DNA of 10,632 nucleotides from positions 1-10,632 of the forward strand of contig JBCBJZ010000128.1 in NCBI GenBank assembly GCA_038522635.1. The letters run 5' to 3'. Below, piece by piece: positions 4,614-10,632 of the stretch. The notes under the pieces are model-generated. The model did not search any database, was not told the origin of the DNA, and worked only from the letters and a program-made list of their open reading frames with translations. Every line of letters starts with the position of its first letter. Position 1 is the stretch's first letter. This stretch comes from JBCBJZ01 sp038522635. GTDB lineage: Bacteria; Pseudomonadota; Alphaproteobacteria; Rhizobiales; Hyphomicrobiaceae. The translations under genes were made by a program, and so were the position numbers.

Positions 4614-6818
4614 GTGAACCACGGTTCGGACGGATCAGCGGAGGATGGCGGCCCGGTCGGTGCTGGGGGCGGCGATGGCGGCCCTGTCGGTGCTGGGGGC
4701 GGCGGCGCGACGTCTGCGAAGCGCACCAAGACCGCCAAAGCCGGCAAGGCTGCAGCGGCCACGCCCGCAAAGGCGCCAACCAAGACCCCCGATAAGGCCG
4801 AACCCGTCGCGGCAGCCAGCTCAGGCGATGGCCGTGCAAGCCGTGGTCCTGATGCATCGTCCGATCAAGCTCACGGCGCAGACCAAGGCTACGTGGTGCT
4901 CGCGCGCAAATACCGCCCGCGCACCTTCGATGATCTGATCGGCCAGCAGGCCATGGTGACCACCCTGCGTAACGCCTTCGCGACCGACCGCATCGCGCAA
5001 GGCTATATGCTGACCGGCGTGCGCGGCGTCGGCAAAACGACCACGGCACGCATTCTGGCGCGTGCGCTCAACTACGAGCCCGCGCCTGAGACCGCCGAAA
5101 CGGCCATCGACAAGCCAACGATCGATATGCCGCACGAAGGCGCCCATTGCCGCGCCATCATGGAGAGCCGGCACACTGACGTGATGGAAATGGACGCCGC
5201 GTCCAACACCGGCATCGACAACATCCGCGAGATCATCGAGAGCGCGCGTTATCGCCCGCTGGTCGCCCGCTACAAGGTCTTCATCATCGACGAGGTTCAT
5301 ATGCTGTCCAAGGGCGCGTTCAACGCGCTTTTGAAGACGCTCGAAGAACCGCCGCCGCACGTGAAGTTCATCTTCGCCACCACCGAAATTCGCAAAGTAC
5401 CGGTGACGGTGCTGTCGCGCTGCCAGCGCTTCGATTTGCGCCGCGTGGAGGTGGCGGAGCTGATGGCGCACTTCGCCCGCATCGTGAGCCACGAGGGCGC
5501 AAGCGCTGACGATGATGCGTTGCGGCTGATCGCGCGGGCGGCGGAGGGGTCTGTACGCGACGGTCTGTCGATCCTCGATCAGGCCATCGCGATGGGCGAA
5601 GGTCACGTTGATGAGACGGGCGTGCGGGCGATGCTCGGCTTGGCCGATCGCGGGCGCATTTTCGATCTGGCGCAGGCGACGTTTCAGGGCGATACGGCAT
5701 CGATGCTGGAGCAGGTTCGTGGCCTCACCCGTGACGGGGCGGAGCCTGCGCAGATCATCGCGGACCTTGCCGATGTGGTGCATGCGGCCGCGCGTCAGCA
5801 GGCGGTGGGCGAAGCCGGGGGGGATGCGGCGCTGTCCGGCGAAGAGCGGCGGCTTGCGCAGGCGATGGCGGATCAGTTGAGCATGCCGGTTCTGGCGCGC
5901 GCATGGCAGATGTTGAGCCAGGGCCATCATGAGGTGCAGGGCTCGCCGATGCCGTTTGCGGCTGCTGAGATGGTGCTGATCAGGCTTGCTTACGTGGCCG
6001 ATGCGCCGACGCCTGATGAGGTGATCGCTTTGCTGGGCGACGCTGCGGGGCGTGCCACGGGCGGCGCGGTGAAGGCTGCGAAAGGGCCCGCATCGAACGC
6101 GCCTTCAGCATCGCGCAATGCGCCGGCCCCGATCGCGGCGGAGAAAGCCGCAGCCGTTGCACGCGAGAAGGCCACCGCTTCGCCTCCGTCGCGTGCCGAA
6201 CTGCCGCCGCCTGCCGCTGACGATGAGCCGCCTCCCTGGGTCACCGAAGGGCCACCGGATGACGCGGTTGGACCGTCCGCGGCTGTCGCGCCCGCGCCGC
6301 CACCTTCGGCCGCGCCAACCCCAACCCCACCTCCACTGACCCAGCGCCAACAGCCCGCGGCCAACCCGCACGATTTTGAAGCCGTGGTCGATCTCGTACG
6401 CGCCAACCGCGAGGCGAAGCTCGCTTACGATCTTGAAACGCGCGTCAGCCTCGTTGCCTTCCAACCGGGCCAGCTCGATCTGCACTTGCTCGAAGGTGCG
6501 CCCGCCACGCTACCCAACGCGTTGCGCGAGCGGCTTAACGACTGGACCGGGACATCGTGGGTGGTGGCGCTGTCGAACGCGCGTGGTGCGCCGCCGCTCG
6601 CCGAAACCAAGCGGGAGCGCGCCGCGGTCGCCCAGCGCGAGCTTGAAGCGCATGCCACCGTTCAGGCCGTGCTGCAGGCTTTCCCCGGCGCGACGGTCAA
6701 GGCCGTCCAGACCGAAGCCGAGCGTGAACCCACAGCGCCGCCGACGTCGGTTTCGGACGCGCGCGCGCAACCCGACACAGCCCCCATGAAACCCTCAAAG
6801 AAGCGGACGAGCCGATGA
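4614..6818 (+). CDS. dnaX: DNA polymerase III subunits gamma and tau (clamp-loader ATPase)
   Basis: The product is 734 residues and is the AAA+ motor of the clamp loader that opens the beta clamp and, as tau, links polymerase to helicase. GTG 4614 is preceded by AAGGCGGA (4602-4609). Residues 1-92 are a Gly/Ala/Lys-rich extension with a 10-residue tandem duplication. The conserved part starts YVVLARKYRPRTFDDLIGQ (93-111). Walker A is GVRGVGKTT (135-143), the Walker B box is IIDEVH (224-229), sensor 1 is in FATTE, and the SRC arginine-finger motif is at 268-270. The zinc module of E. coli DnaX (four Cys) is reduced to one Cys (179), as in other alphaproteobacteria. An Ala/Pro-rich linker (about 485-580) leads to the alphaproteobacterial C-terminal domain (about 583-705). 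I see no slippery heptamer in frame for a gamma-producing frameshift. The stop overlaps ybaB by ATGA. Confidence 0.97.
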   Translation: MNHGSDGSAEDGGPVGAGGGDGGPVGAGGGGATSAKRTKTAKAGKAAAATPAKAPTKTPDKAEPVAAASSGDGRASRGPDASSDQAHGADQGYVVLARKYRPRTFDDLIGQQAMVTTLRNAFATDRIAQGYMLTGVRGVGKTTTARILARALNYEPAPETAETAIDKPTIDMPHEGAHCRAIMESRHTDVMEMDAASNTGIDNIREIIESARYRPLVARYKVFIIDEVHMLSKGAFNALLKTLEEPPPHVKFIFATTEIRKVPVTVLSRCQRFDLRRVEVAELMAHFARIVSHEGASADDDALRLIARAAEGSVRDGLSILDQAIAMGEGHVDETGVRAMLGLADRGRIFDLAQATFQGDTASMLEQVRGLTRDGAEPAQIIADLADVVHAAARQQAVGEAGGDAALSGEERRLAQAMADQLSMPVLARAWQMLSQGHHEVQGSPMPFAAAEMVLIRLAYVADAPTPDEVIALLGDAAGRATGGAVKAAKGPASNAPSASRNAPAPIAAEKAAAVAREKATASPPSRAELPPPAADDEPPPWVTEGPPDDAVGPSAAVAPAPPPSAAPTPTPPPLTQRQQPAANPHDFEAVVDLVRANREAKLAYDLETRVSLVAFQPGQLDLHLLEGAPATLPNALRERLNDWTGTSWVVALSNARGAPPLAETKRERAAVAQRELEAHATVQAVLQAFPGATVKAVQTEAEREPTAPPTSVSDARAQPDTAPMKPSKKRTSR
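4644..4703 (+). repeat. 30-bp tandem duplication in dnaX
   Basis: The units 4644-4673 and 4674-4703 differ at a single base. They encode DGGPVGAGGG twice in the flexible N-terminal extension of DnaX, outside the ATPase domain. The near identity suggests a recent slippage event, and copy number may vary between strains. Confidence 0.85.
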
Positions 6819-7144
6819 AAGATCTCATGAAAATGATGAAGCAGGCCCAGGAACTGAAGGGCCGCATGGAGCAAATGCAAAGCGAGCTTGAGGAGATGGC
6901 GATCGAAGGCCGCTCCGGTGCCGGGCTTGTGAGTGTGACCCTGAACGGCAAGGGCACGCTGAAGGCGCTGAAGATCGATCCCACGCTGATGAAGCCTGAT
7001 GAAGTGGAGATCGTCGAAGACCTGGTGGTCGCGGCCTATCAGGATGCGCAGGTGAAGGTGGCGCAGGCGGCGTCTGAGAAGATGCAGGATGTGACAGGCG
7101 GTTTGCCGCTGCCGGCGGGCTTCAATCCGTTCGGCGGGAGCTGA
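6815..7144 (+). CDS. ybaB: YbaB/EbfC family nucleoid-associated protein
   Basis: The product is a 109-residue small dimeric DNA-binding protein that is usually encoded directly after dnaX. The N-terminal helix MKDLMKMMKQAQELKGRMEQ matches the family's opening coiled region. It is followed by EGRSGAGLVSVTLNGKGTLKALKIDP, the family's beta-sheet core, and a helix ending in a Gly/Pro-rich tail (TGGLPLPAGFNPFG), also typical. The length is normal. The start codon overlaps the dnaX stop as ATGA (6815-6818), implying translational coupling, and purine-rich sequence (GGACGAG) lies just upstream. The gene that commonly follows, recR, is missing: 56 bp later the convergent modC ends. Identification is secure; the role beyond DNA binding is not settled in the literature. 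Confidence 0.96.
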   Translation: MKDLMKMMKQAQELKGRMEQMQSELEEMAIEGRSGAGLVSVTLNGKGTLKALKIDPTLMKPDEVEIVEDLVVAAYQDAQVKVAQAASEKMQDVTGGLPLPAGFNPFGGS

Positions 7145-7174
7145 AGTCAGCAGCGACCGCAGCGTGTCTCAGCG

Positions 7175-7190
7175 GGGCCGTGTCCGGCCC
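7175..7190. terminator. GC-rich hairpin between convergent ybaB and modC
   Basis: GGGCCG (7175-7180) and CGGCCC (7185-7190) form a perfect 6-bp stem with a TGTC loop in the 56-bp gap between two converging genes. Neither side has a T-run, so it is not a classical intrinsic terminator. Position alone suggests a bidirectional stop or transcript-end stabiliser. Confidence 0.35.
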
Positions 7191-7200
7191 GTGCCGACGC

Positions 7201-8442
7201 TCATCGCGGGTCGCGCGGCATCAGGTGCAGGCCCTCGGCAAGCAGCGAGACCCGCGCGCGCTCACCTGGCGCCAACCCGTTGCGCTGCGCCGCATGCGTC
7301 GGCATCGTGAAGTGCAGCGTGTCGGCGCCGACCTCCAGGCGCACCGCGCTTTGATCACCAAGGATCGTCACCGCCCGCACCGTGCCGTCGACCGGGTTTT
7401 CGCGCTCGCCCTGCGAGGGGCGTCCGCGCCTGTGCAACACGATGAACTCCGGCGGCACCAGTAGGGCCACCGCATCACCTGCCGCATGGGCGCCAGTGTT
7501 CGCAAGGCTCAGCGTATGCCCCTGCCAGGTGAGCATGCCGTGTTGCGCATCAGCAGCCGGCGCACGCAACACGCCCTCAAGGATGTTGTTGTGGCCGACC
7601 AGCCGCGCGACCTGCGCTGACGCCGGGCGTAGGCGCACACGGCCTGGCATATCCACCTGAAGCGTGTTGCCGCGCGCGAGCACGCACAACCTGTCGGCCA
7701 ACGTCATCGCTTCGCTCAGATCGTGCGTGACCAGTACCGTCGGGCACGACATGGTGGTGCGCAGGTCAGCCAGTTCGCGCTTCAAGCGTTCGCGCGTCAT
7801 CTGATCGACGGCGGAAAACGGCTCATCCAAGAGAAGGCACGATTGGGCTCTTGCCAGCGCACGGGCAAGGGCGACGCGCTGGCTCTGACCGCCCGACAGC
7901 GCATGCGGGCGGCGCGCTTCAAGCCCGGTGAGGTTGACGCGGGCGAGCAGCGCGTGCGCGGCCGCGCGACGCTCCATGGCCGGCAGGCTTTGCGGGAGCG
8001 CTGCCATCACGTTGGCGGCCACGTCCATGTGGGGGAAGAGCGCGTAGTCCTGGAACACGAGCCCGACGCCGCGCGCTTGCGGCGGTAGCCAAAGGCCCGC
8101 GTTCGCATCGAACCACGCTGTGCCCTGCGCGCGAATGGCGCCGCCCTTGGGCCGGTAGAGCCCGGCGATCGCGCGCAACAAGGTGGTCTTGCCGCTGCCG
8201 GACGGGCCGACGATTGCGAGCAATTCGCCGCGCGCGCAGGCAAAGCGCGCGTTCAGCGGGATGGGGCCTGCTTGGCGCACGTGGACGTCGAGGCCGGTGG
8301 GGGTAGCGTCGTGGTTCGCATGGCGGTTCGCGTCATCGGCAGTTTGGCCATCGGGTGCAGGCCCAGTCCTAAGCGCGTCAGTCCTAAGCGCGCCAGGCCC
8401 ATCGCCTTCCTGCGGGCGCGCCTTTCCGGTCCTCGTCTCCAT
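7201..8442 (-). CDS. modC: Molybdate ABC transporter, ATP-binding subunit
   Basis: The product is a 413-residue cytoplasmic ATPase that powers molybdate import through ModB. Order of motifs: Walker A GPSGSGKT (79-86), Q-loop FQDYALFPHM (130-139), ABC signature LSGGQ (182-186), Walker B LLLDEP (203-208) with the catalytic Glu207, and switch His240 in VLVTHDL. A C-terminal TOBE/MOP-like domain (about 345-410, starting NPVDGTVRAVTILGDQSAVR) is typical of ModC. The first roughly 50 residues are an unconserved polar extension containing a 15-bp DNA repeat, so the protein exceeds the usual 350-360 residues. The chosen ATG (8440-8442) lies 5 bp after the modB stop and the upstream signal is weak; a later start is possible but no better one is evident. 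It forms a modA-modB-modC order with its neighbours. Substrate assignment follows the neighbouring ModA and ModB families; tungstate cannot be excluded. Confidence 0.93.
   Translation of the reverse strand: METRTGKARPQEGDGPGALRTDALRTGPAPDGQTADDANRHANHDATPTGLDVHVRQAGPIPLNARFACARGELLAIVGPSGSGKTTLLRAIAGLYRPKGGAIRAQGTAWFDANAGLWLPPQARGVGLVFQDYALFPHMDVAANVMAALPQSLPAMERRAAAHALLARVNLTGLEARRPHALSGGQSQRVALARALARAQSCLLLDEPFSAVDQMTRERLKRELADLRTTMSCPTVLVTHDLSEAMTLADRLCVLARGNTLQVDMPGRVRLRPASAQVARLVGHNNILEGVLRAPAADAQHGMLTWQGHTLSLANTGAHAAGDAVALLVPPEFIVLHRRGRPSQGERENPVDGTVRAVTILGDQSAVRLEVGADTLHFTMPTHAAQRNGLAPGERARVSLLAEGLHLMPRDPR
8364..8393 (-). repeat. 15-bp tandem repeat in the modC 5' end
   Basis: The units 8364-8378 and 8379-8393 differ only at the last base. 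They encode ALRTD/ALRTG in the non-conserved N-terminal extension of ModC, ahead of the ATPase domain. Confidence 0.75.
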
Positions 8443-8447
8443 CCGCG

Positions 8448-9131
8448 CTAAAACTCCGCCACGGGTGCCATGCGCTGCCGGCGCTGACGCCCGGCCACAT
8501 GCATCACCGCGATCGCCGCAAACGAGACCGCCAGCAGCACGCCAGCCATCAGGCCCGCCGCCTCGTTCTGGAACGCCTGCACTTTATCGTAGATCGAGAT
8601 CGCAAGCGTGCGCGTTTCGCCGGGGATCGAACCGCCGACCATCAAAATCACGCCAAATTCGCCAAGCGTGTGCGCGAACACCAAGGCCGCAGCCGACAAC
8701 ACGCCGGGCCACGCCAGCGGCGCCTCGATCCGCCAGAACGTTTGCCATCGCGACAGGCCGCTCACCCATGCAGCCTCCCGCACACTTTGAGGGATCGCCT
8801 CGAACGCGCGCGCCATCGGCTGCACCGCGAACGGCAGGTTCACGATCAGCGAGGCGAGCACAAGGCCTGCAAACGAAAACACCAGCGGGCCGCCCGCCAG
8901 CGTGGCGAAAAACGCGCCGATCGCGTTCCCGGGCGAAAGGCCGACGAGCAGGTAATAGCCGAGCACCGTCGGCGGCAGCACGAGCGGCAACATGACGAGC
9001 GCTTCGATGGCCGCGACCGCGCGTCCGCCGGACCACGCGATCCAGCGGGCCAGCATCACCGAGAGCGGGAGCAGGATCAAAACGGTCAGGCCGGCGAGTT
9101 GCAGCGAAAGGGTGAGCGCTGTCCAATCCAC
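8448..9131 (-). CDS. modB: Molybdate ABC transporter, permease subunit
   Basis: The product is a 227-residue inner-membrane permease. The start is GTG (9129-9131) with AGGAG about 11 nt upstream; the N-terminus DWTALTLSLQLAGLTVLIL matches the family's usual beginning. About five hydrophobic spans are visible, near residues 8-33, 41-65, 82-104, 144-166 and 192-213. The cytoplasmic EAA coupling loop that docks onto ModC begins at residue 119 (EAAWVSGLSRWQTFWRIEAP), with the conserved Gly125. The VMLPLVLPPTVLGYYLLV segment in the second span is very characteristic of ModB. The C-terminus is short and basic. It lies 54 bp after modA and 5 bp before modC, consistent with one transcript. Family assignment is firm. 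Confidence 0.96.
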   Translation of the reverse strand: MDWTALTLSLQLAGLTVLILLPLSVMLARWIAWSGGRAVAAIEALVMLPLVLPPTVLGYYLLVGLSPGNAIGAFFATLAGGPLVFSFAGLVLASLIVNLPFAVQPMARAFEAIPQSVREAAWVSGLSRWQTFWRIEAPLAWPGVLSAAALVFAHTLGEFGVILMVGGSIPGETRTLAISIYDKVQAFQNEAAGLMAGVLLAVSFAAIAVMHVAGRQRRQRMAPVAEF

Positions 9132-9185
9132 CTGCCGTTCACTCCTGAAGCGCTGATATGCGTTACACGATGCGGCGGCGCAAGG

Positions 9186-10016
9186 TTAAGGCGCTGCCGG
9201 CGGCCCGAACCCGGCAGCACGTAGCAAGCCTTGTGCCTGCGGCCGCCCGATGAAGTGAAAAAGACGCTCAGCGCTCGGCGGGCTGCCTTCGCGCAGCACC
9301 ATAACGTGGTCGAGGGGCTGATGCCACGCGGCCGGCAACGCCCGCGCCTGCAGGCGACGCGCGAGCCGCGGATGACGGGCCAACGCGTTGGCGAGCAGGC
9401 CCGCCTGCGCCGCCCCGGTCATGATGAACTGCCCCGCCTGCGCGACGCTCTCACCGTAGACCAGCCGCGGCTTGATCGCCTCCCACAGCCCCGCGCGGGT
9501 CAACGCTTCGCGGGCCGCGCGTCCGTAGGGCGCGTGATCGGGATGGGCGATGGCAAACCGCTGGATGCGGGACGCGGCGAGCGCTGTGCGAAGATCGGCC
9601 AACGGCGCGCGCGGCGTCGAGGATGCGGGCCAAAGCGCGCTGCGGCGTGAGGCGACGAGGGCCAGGCGGCCGGTGGCGTAGCTGCTGGTGGCCTTCGCGA
9701 GGTCTGGCCGCGCGAGCACGGGCTTCAGCGTCACGGCGTCGGCGGAGAGGAACAGATCGAACGGCGCGCCCTGCAGCATTTGCCGCGCGAGGTTGCCGGA
9801 CGAGCCGTAGCTGATCCGCAAGGGTGGACCGCCGGCTGCACGGAAGGCGGCCGTGATCGCGGGCATGACGAAGATCAGGCTTGAGGCGCAGGCCACGAGG
9901 GGTGAGGCCCCAGTACCAGGCCCAGCCCCGGCGCCGGCCGCACGCGTGAGGCGGGGTGGCGACGTCGTCTGCGGTGCTGGACTGCGATCGCCGGTTAACG
10001 CGCGCTGGCGTGCCAT
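9186..10016 (-). CDS. modA: Molybdate-binding protein ModA, without visible signal peptide
   Basis: The product is 276 residues from ATG 10014-10016, chosen because a perfect AGGAGG (10022-10027) lies 5 nt upstream; a GTG at 10040 in the same frame has no such site. The solute-binding fold is clear: first strand and oxyanion Ser in PLVACASSLIFVMP (39-52), then ISYGSSGNLARQM (68-80) with the second ligand Ser, GAPFDLFLSAD (83-93), AHPDHAPYGRAA, and the QAGQFIMTGAAQAG segment. ModA normally works in the periplasm, handing oxyanion to ModB. Here the 38 residues before the fold (Arg, Pro, Gly, Ala-rich) contain no hydrophobic core, and the other two frames offer none. It may be non-exported, exported unusually, or decayed. 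The Tyr ligand seen in E. coli (Tyr170) is not obvious, as in other ModA subgroups. I see no Mo-box-like palindrome upstream. Confidence 0.9.
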   Translation of the reverse strand: MARQRALTGDRSPAPQTTSPPRLTRAAGAGAGPGTGASPLVACASSLIFVMPAITAAFRAAGGPPLRISYGSSGNLARQMLQGAPFDLFLSADAVTLKPVLARPDLAKATSSYATGRLALVASRRSALWPASSTPRAPLADLRTALAASRIQRFAIAHPDHAPYGRAAREALTRAGLWEAIKPRLVYGESVAQAGQFIMTGAAQAGLLANALARHPRLARRLQARALPAAWHQPLDHVMVLREGSPPSAERLFHFIGRPQAQGLLRAAGFGPPAAP

Positions 10017-10021
10017 GTTTG

Positions 10022-10027
10022 CCTCCT
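10022..10027 (-). promoter_or_regulatory. Shine-Dalgarno site deciding the modA start
   Basis: AGGAGG on the minus strand lies five bases before ATG 10014-10016. It is the strongest ribosome-binding site in the right half of the window. It argues against the upstream GTG at 10038-10040, and therefore against any longer N-terminus that could hold a signal peptide. Confidence 0.8.
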
Positions 10028-10060
10028 GGCGCTGGCGCACTTGCGTGCGGCGTCGTGGGC

Positions 10061-10077
10061 GCGGCGGTTGCCGCCGC
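10061..10077 (-). terminator. GC-rich hairpin between the WD40 gene and modA
   Basis: A perfect 7-bp stem, GCGGCGG with CCGCCGC, around a 3-nt loop lies 19 bp past the WD40 stop codon and 33 bp before the modA ribosome-binding site. No T-run follows on the minus strand. It might attenuate read-through from the WD40 gene into modA, or be chance in GC-rich DNA. Confidence 0.3.
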
Positions 10078-10096
10078 CGGGTCCAGTCGTGCGGGC

Positions 10097-10632
10097 TCAG
10101 TCGGTGGGGCGAAGGCCGTCGGGGCGGAAGAAGCGCTTGAGGTAGGCGTCGGAGACGGGCTCGCTGACGGGGCCGGCCGGTGTGATCCGCGTCAGCCGCA
10201 GGTGCGCGCTGGCACCGGGCGAAGCCGTGAACGTCCGCCCGTCAGCGCCGACCACGATCCAGTTGTCGCCCGGCAGCGGCTGTAGGATTCGATGCACCGC
10301 CTTGCCCCGGCGGACGATGAGTGGCGGAGAGCCGGCTTTAACGCTGAACGACCCGCTGGTGGCCTTGCCGGAATCGACGCTTCTGATCAGACGCCGATCG
10401 GCGGCCGTCACGGTAAGCGGCTTCCCGGACGCAGCATCCCACGCGCGGGTTTCCCCACGATCTTGGCTCACCACGCGGCGGCCGTCAGGGGAAAACGCGA
10501 CCGACCATACCGTGCTCTCATGCCCCTTCAAGACCTGCAGCGCGCGCGCCGTCGCGGCATCCCAAATCCGCACCGTGTTGTCCCACCCCCCGCTCACCAC
10601 GCGGCGGCCGTCAGGGGAAAACGCGACCGACA
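10097..10632 (-). CDS. WD40-repeat protein, C-terminal part (5' end outside window)
   Basis: The reading frame is open to the right edge; about 178 C-terminal residues are visible. They include the end of one WD40 blade (SVAFSPDGRRVVSGG then WDNTVRIWD), a full next blade (GHESTVWSVAFSPDGRRVVS through TRAWDAASGKPL) and then degenerate sequence. WD40 propellers are protein-interaction platforms. The last 60 residues (WIVVGADGRTFTASPGASAHL and VSDAYLKRFFRPDGL) resemble the ending of bacterial WD40 proteins that carry caspase-like or other effector domains, where an EGYFDASPG-like motif and an RFYRPD-like motif recur; this is from memory. No enzymatic domain is visible in this part. Any N-terminal domain lies beyond the window. 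It precedes modA on the same strand, but functional linkage is not implied. Confidence 0.85.
   Translation of the reverse strand, partial: SVAFSPDGRRVVSGGWDNTVRIWDAATARALQVLKGHESTVWSVAFSPDGRRVVSQDRGETRAWDAASGKPLTVTAADRRLIRSVDSGKATSGSFSVKAGSPPLIVRRGKAVHRILQPLPGDNWIVVGADGRTFTASPGASAHLRLTRITPAGPVSEPVSDAYLKRFFRPDGLRPTD
10467..10505 (-). repeat. 39-bp WD40 DNA repeat, unit A
   Basis: It is identical over 39 bp to 10593-10631, with an offset of 126 bp, which is exactly 42 codons or one WD40 blade. It encodes SVAFSPDGRRVVS. Identity at silent positions indicates recent blade duplication or gene conversion. Confidence 0.85.
10593..10631 (-). repeat. 39-bp WD40 DNA repeat, unit B
   Basis: This is the partner of 10467-10505, running into the window edge. 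More identical units are likely beyond it. Confidence 0.85.

Noticed and set aside
4821..5930. Minus-strand 369-codon open frame
   Set aside because: It lies entirely antisense to the conserved ATPase core of dnaX and is His/Arg-rich, as expected for a shadow frame.
6078..6090. Possible dnaX frameshift slippery site (GAAAGGGCCC)
   Set aside because: In the dnaX frame the codons are AAA GGG CCC, which does not fit the X XXY YYZ pattern, and no stimulatory structure was evident.
8183..9224. Long plus-strand frames (8183-8995 and 8499-9224)
   Set aside because: They lie antisense to modC, modB and the modA end, are Arg/Pro/His-rich, and have no ribosome-binding site or motif.
9880..9910. Lipobox LVAC in ModA as an alternative export signal
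   Set aside because: It matches the lipobox pattern, but the preceding residues are Gly/Pro-rich without a hydrophobic core, and the Cys sits inside the first strand of the binding fold where relatives have Ala.
10017..10096. Mo-box (ModE-type operator) upstream of modA
   Set aside because: I looked for an AT-rich TATATAA-type inverted repeat before modA and in the modA-modB gap and found none; the only palindrome is a GC hairpin.

Overview
This is a GC-rich bacterial chromosome segment, almost certainly from an alphaproteobacterium and probably from the Hyphomicrobiales (Rhizobiales). That placement rests on gene content: a PaaI-type thioesterase gene next to rplM-rpsI, an ECHDC3-like crotonase followed by a CoA-binding protein, and a dnaX-ybaB pair whose DnaX has the alphaproteobacterial form (degenerate zinc module, long Ala/Pro-rich tail). 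No genus can be named from the sequence alone.

Layout. Bases 1-489 hold no gene. They contain two copies of a 148-bp element with palindromic ends, within a longer direct repeat. The minus strand then carries rpsI (490-990) and rplM (997-1458), a 353-bp leader region with two imperfect 30-bp repeats, and a PaaI-family thioesterase gene (1812-2300) that ends in its own intrinsic terminator. Divergent from it, the plus strand carries an uncharacterised secreted protein (2433-2951), an ECHDC3-like crotonase (3108-3956), a CoA-binding Rossmann protein (3980-4531), dnaX (4614-6818) and ybaB (6815-7144). The partner recR, which often follows, is absent. From 7201 to the right edge everything is on the minus strand: a WD40-repeat protein (5' end outside the window), then modA, modB and modC for molybdate uptake.

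How the genes work together. rplM and rpsI encode the 50S protein L13 and the 30S protein S9 and form one operon. The thioesterase, crotonase and CoA-binding protein all point to acyl-CoA handling but are not one transcription unit. dnaX (clamp-loader tau/gamma) and ybaB (nucleoid-associated protein) overlap by ATGA and are translationally coupled. ModA, ModB and ModC should form an ABC importer, although this ModA shows no export signal.

Most of the window is ordinary housekeeping. The points most worth a second look are the ModA N-terminus, the duplicated palindromic element with compensatory changes in its end hairpins, the chain of overlapping mini-ORFs and 11-bp repeats at the thioesterase start, the repeated hairpin in the rplM leader, and the WD40 protein with a C-terminal tail resembling WD40-caspase proteins beside the mod genes. 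I found no convincing new multi-gene system.
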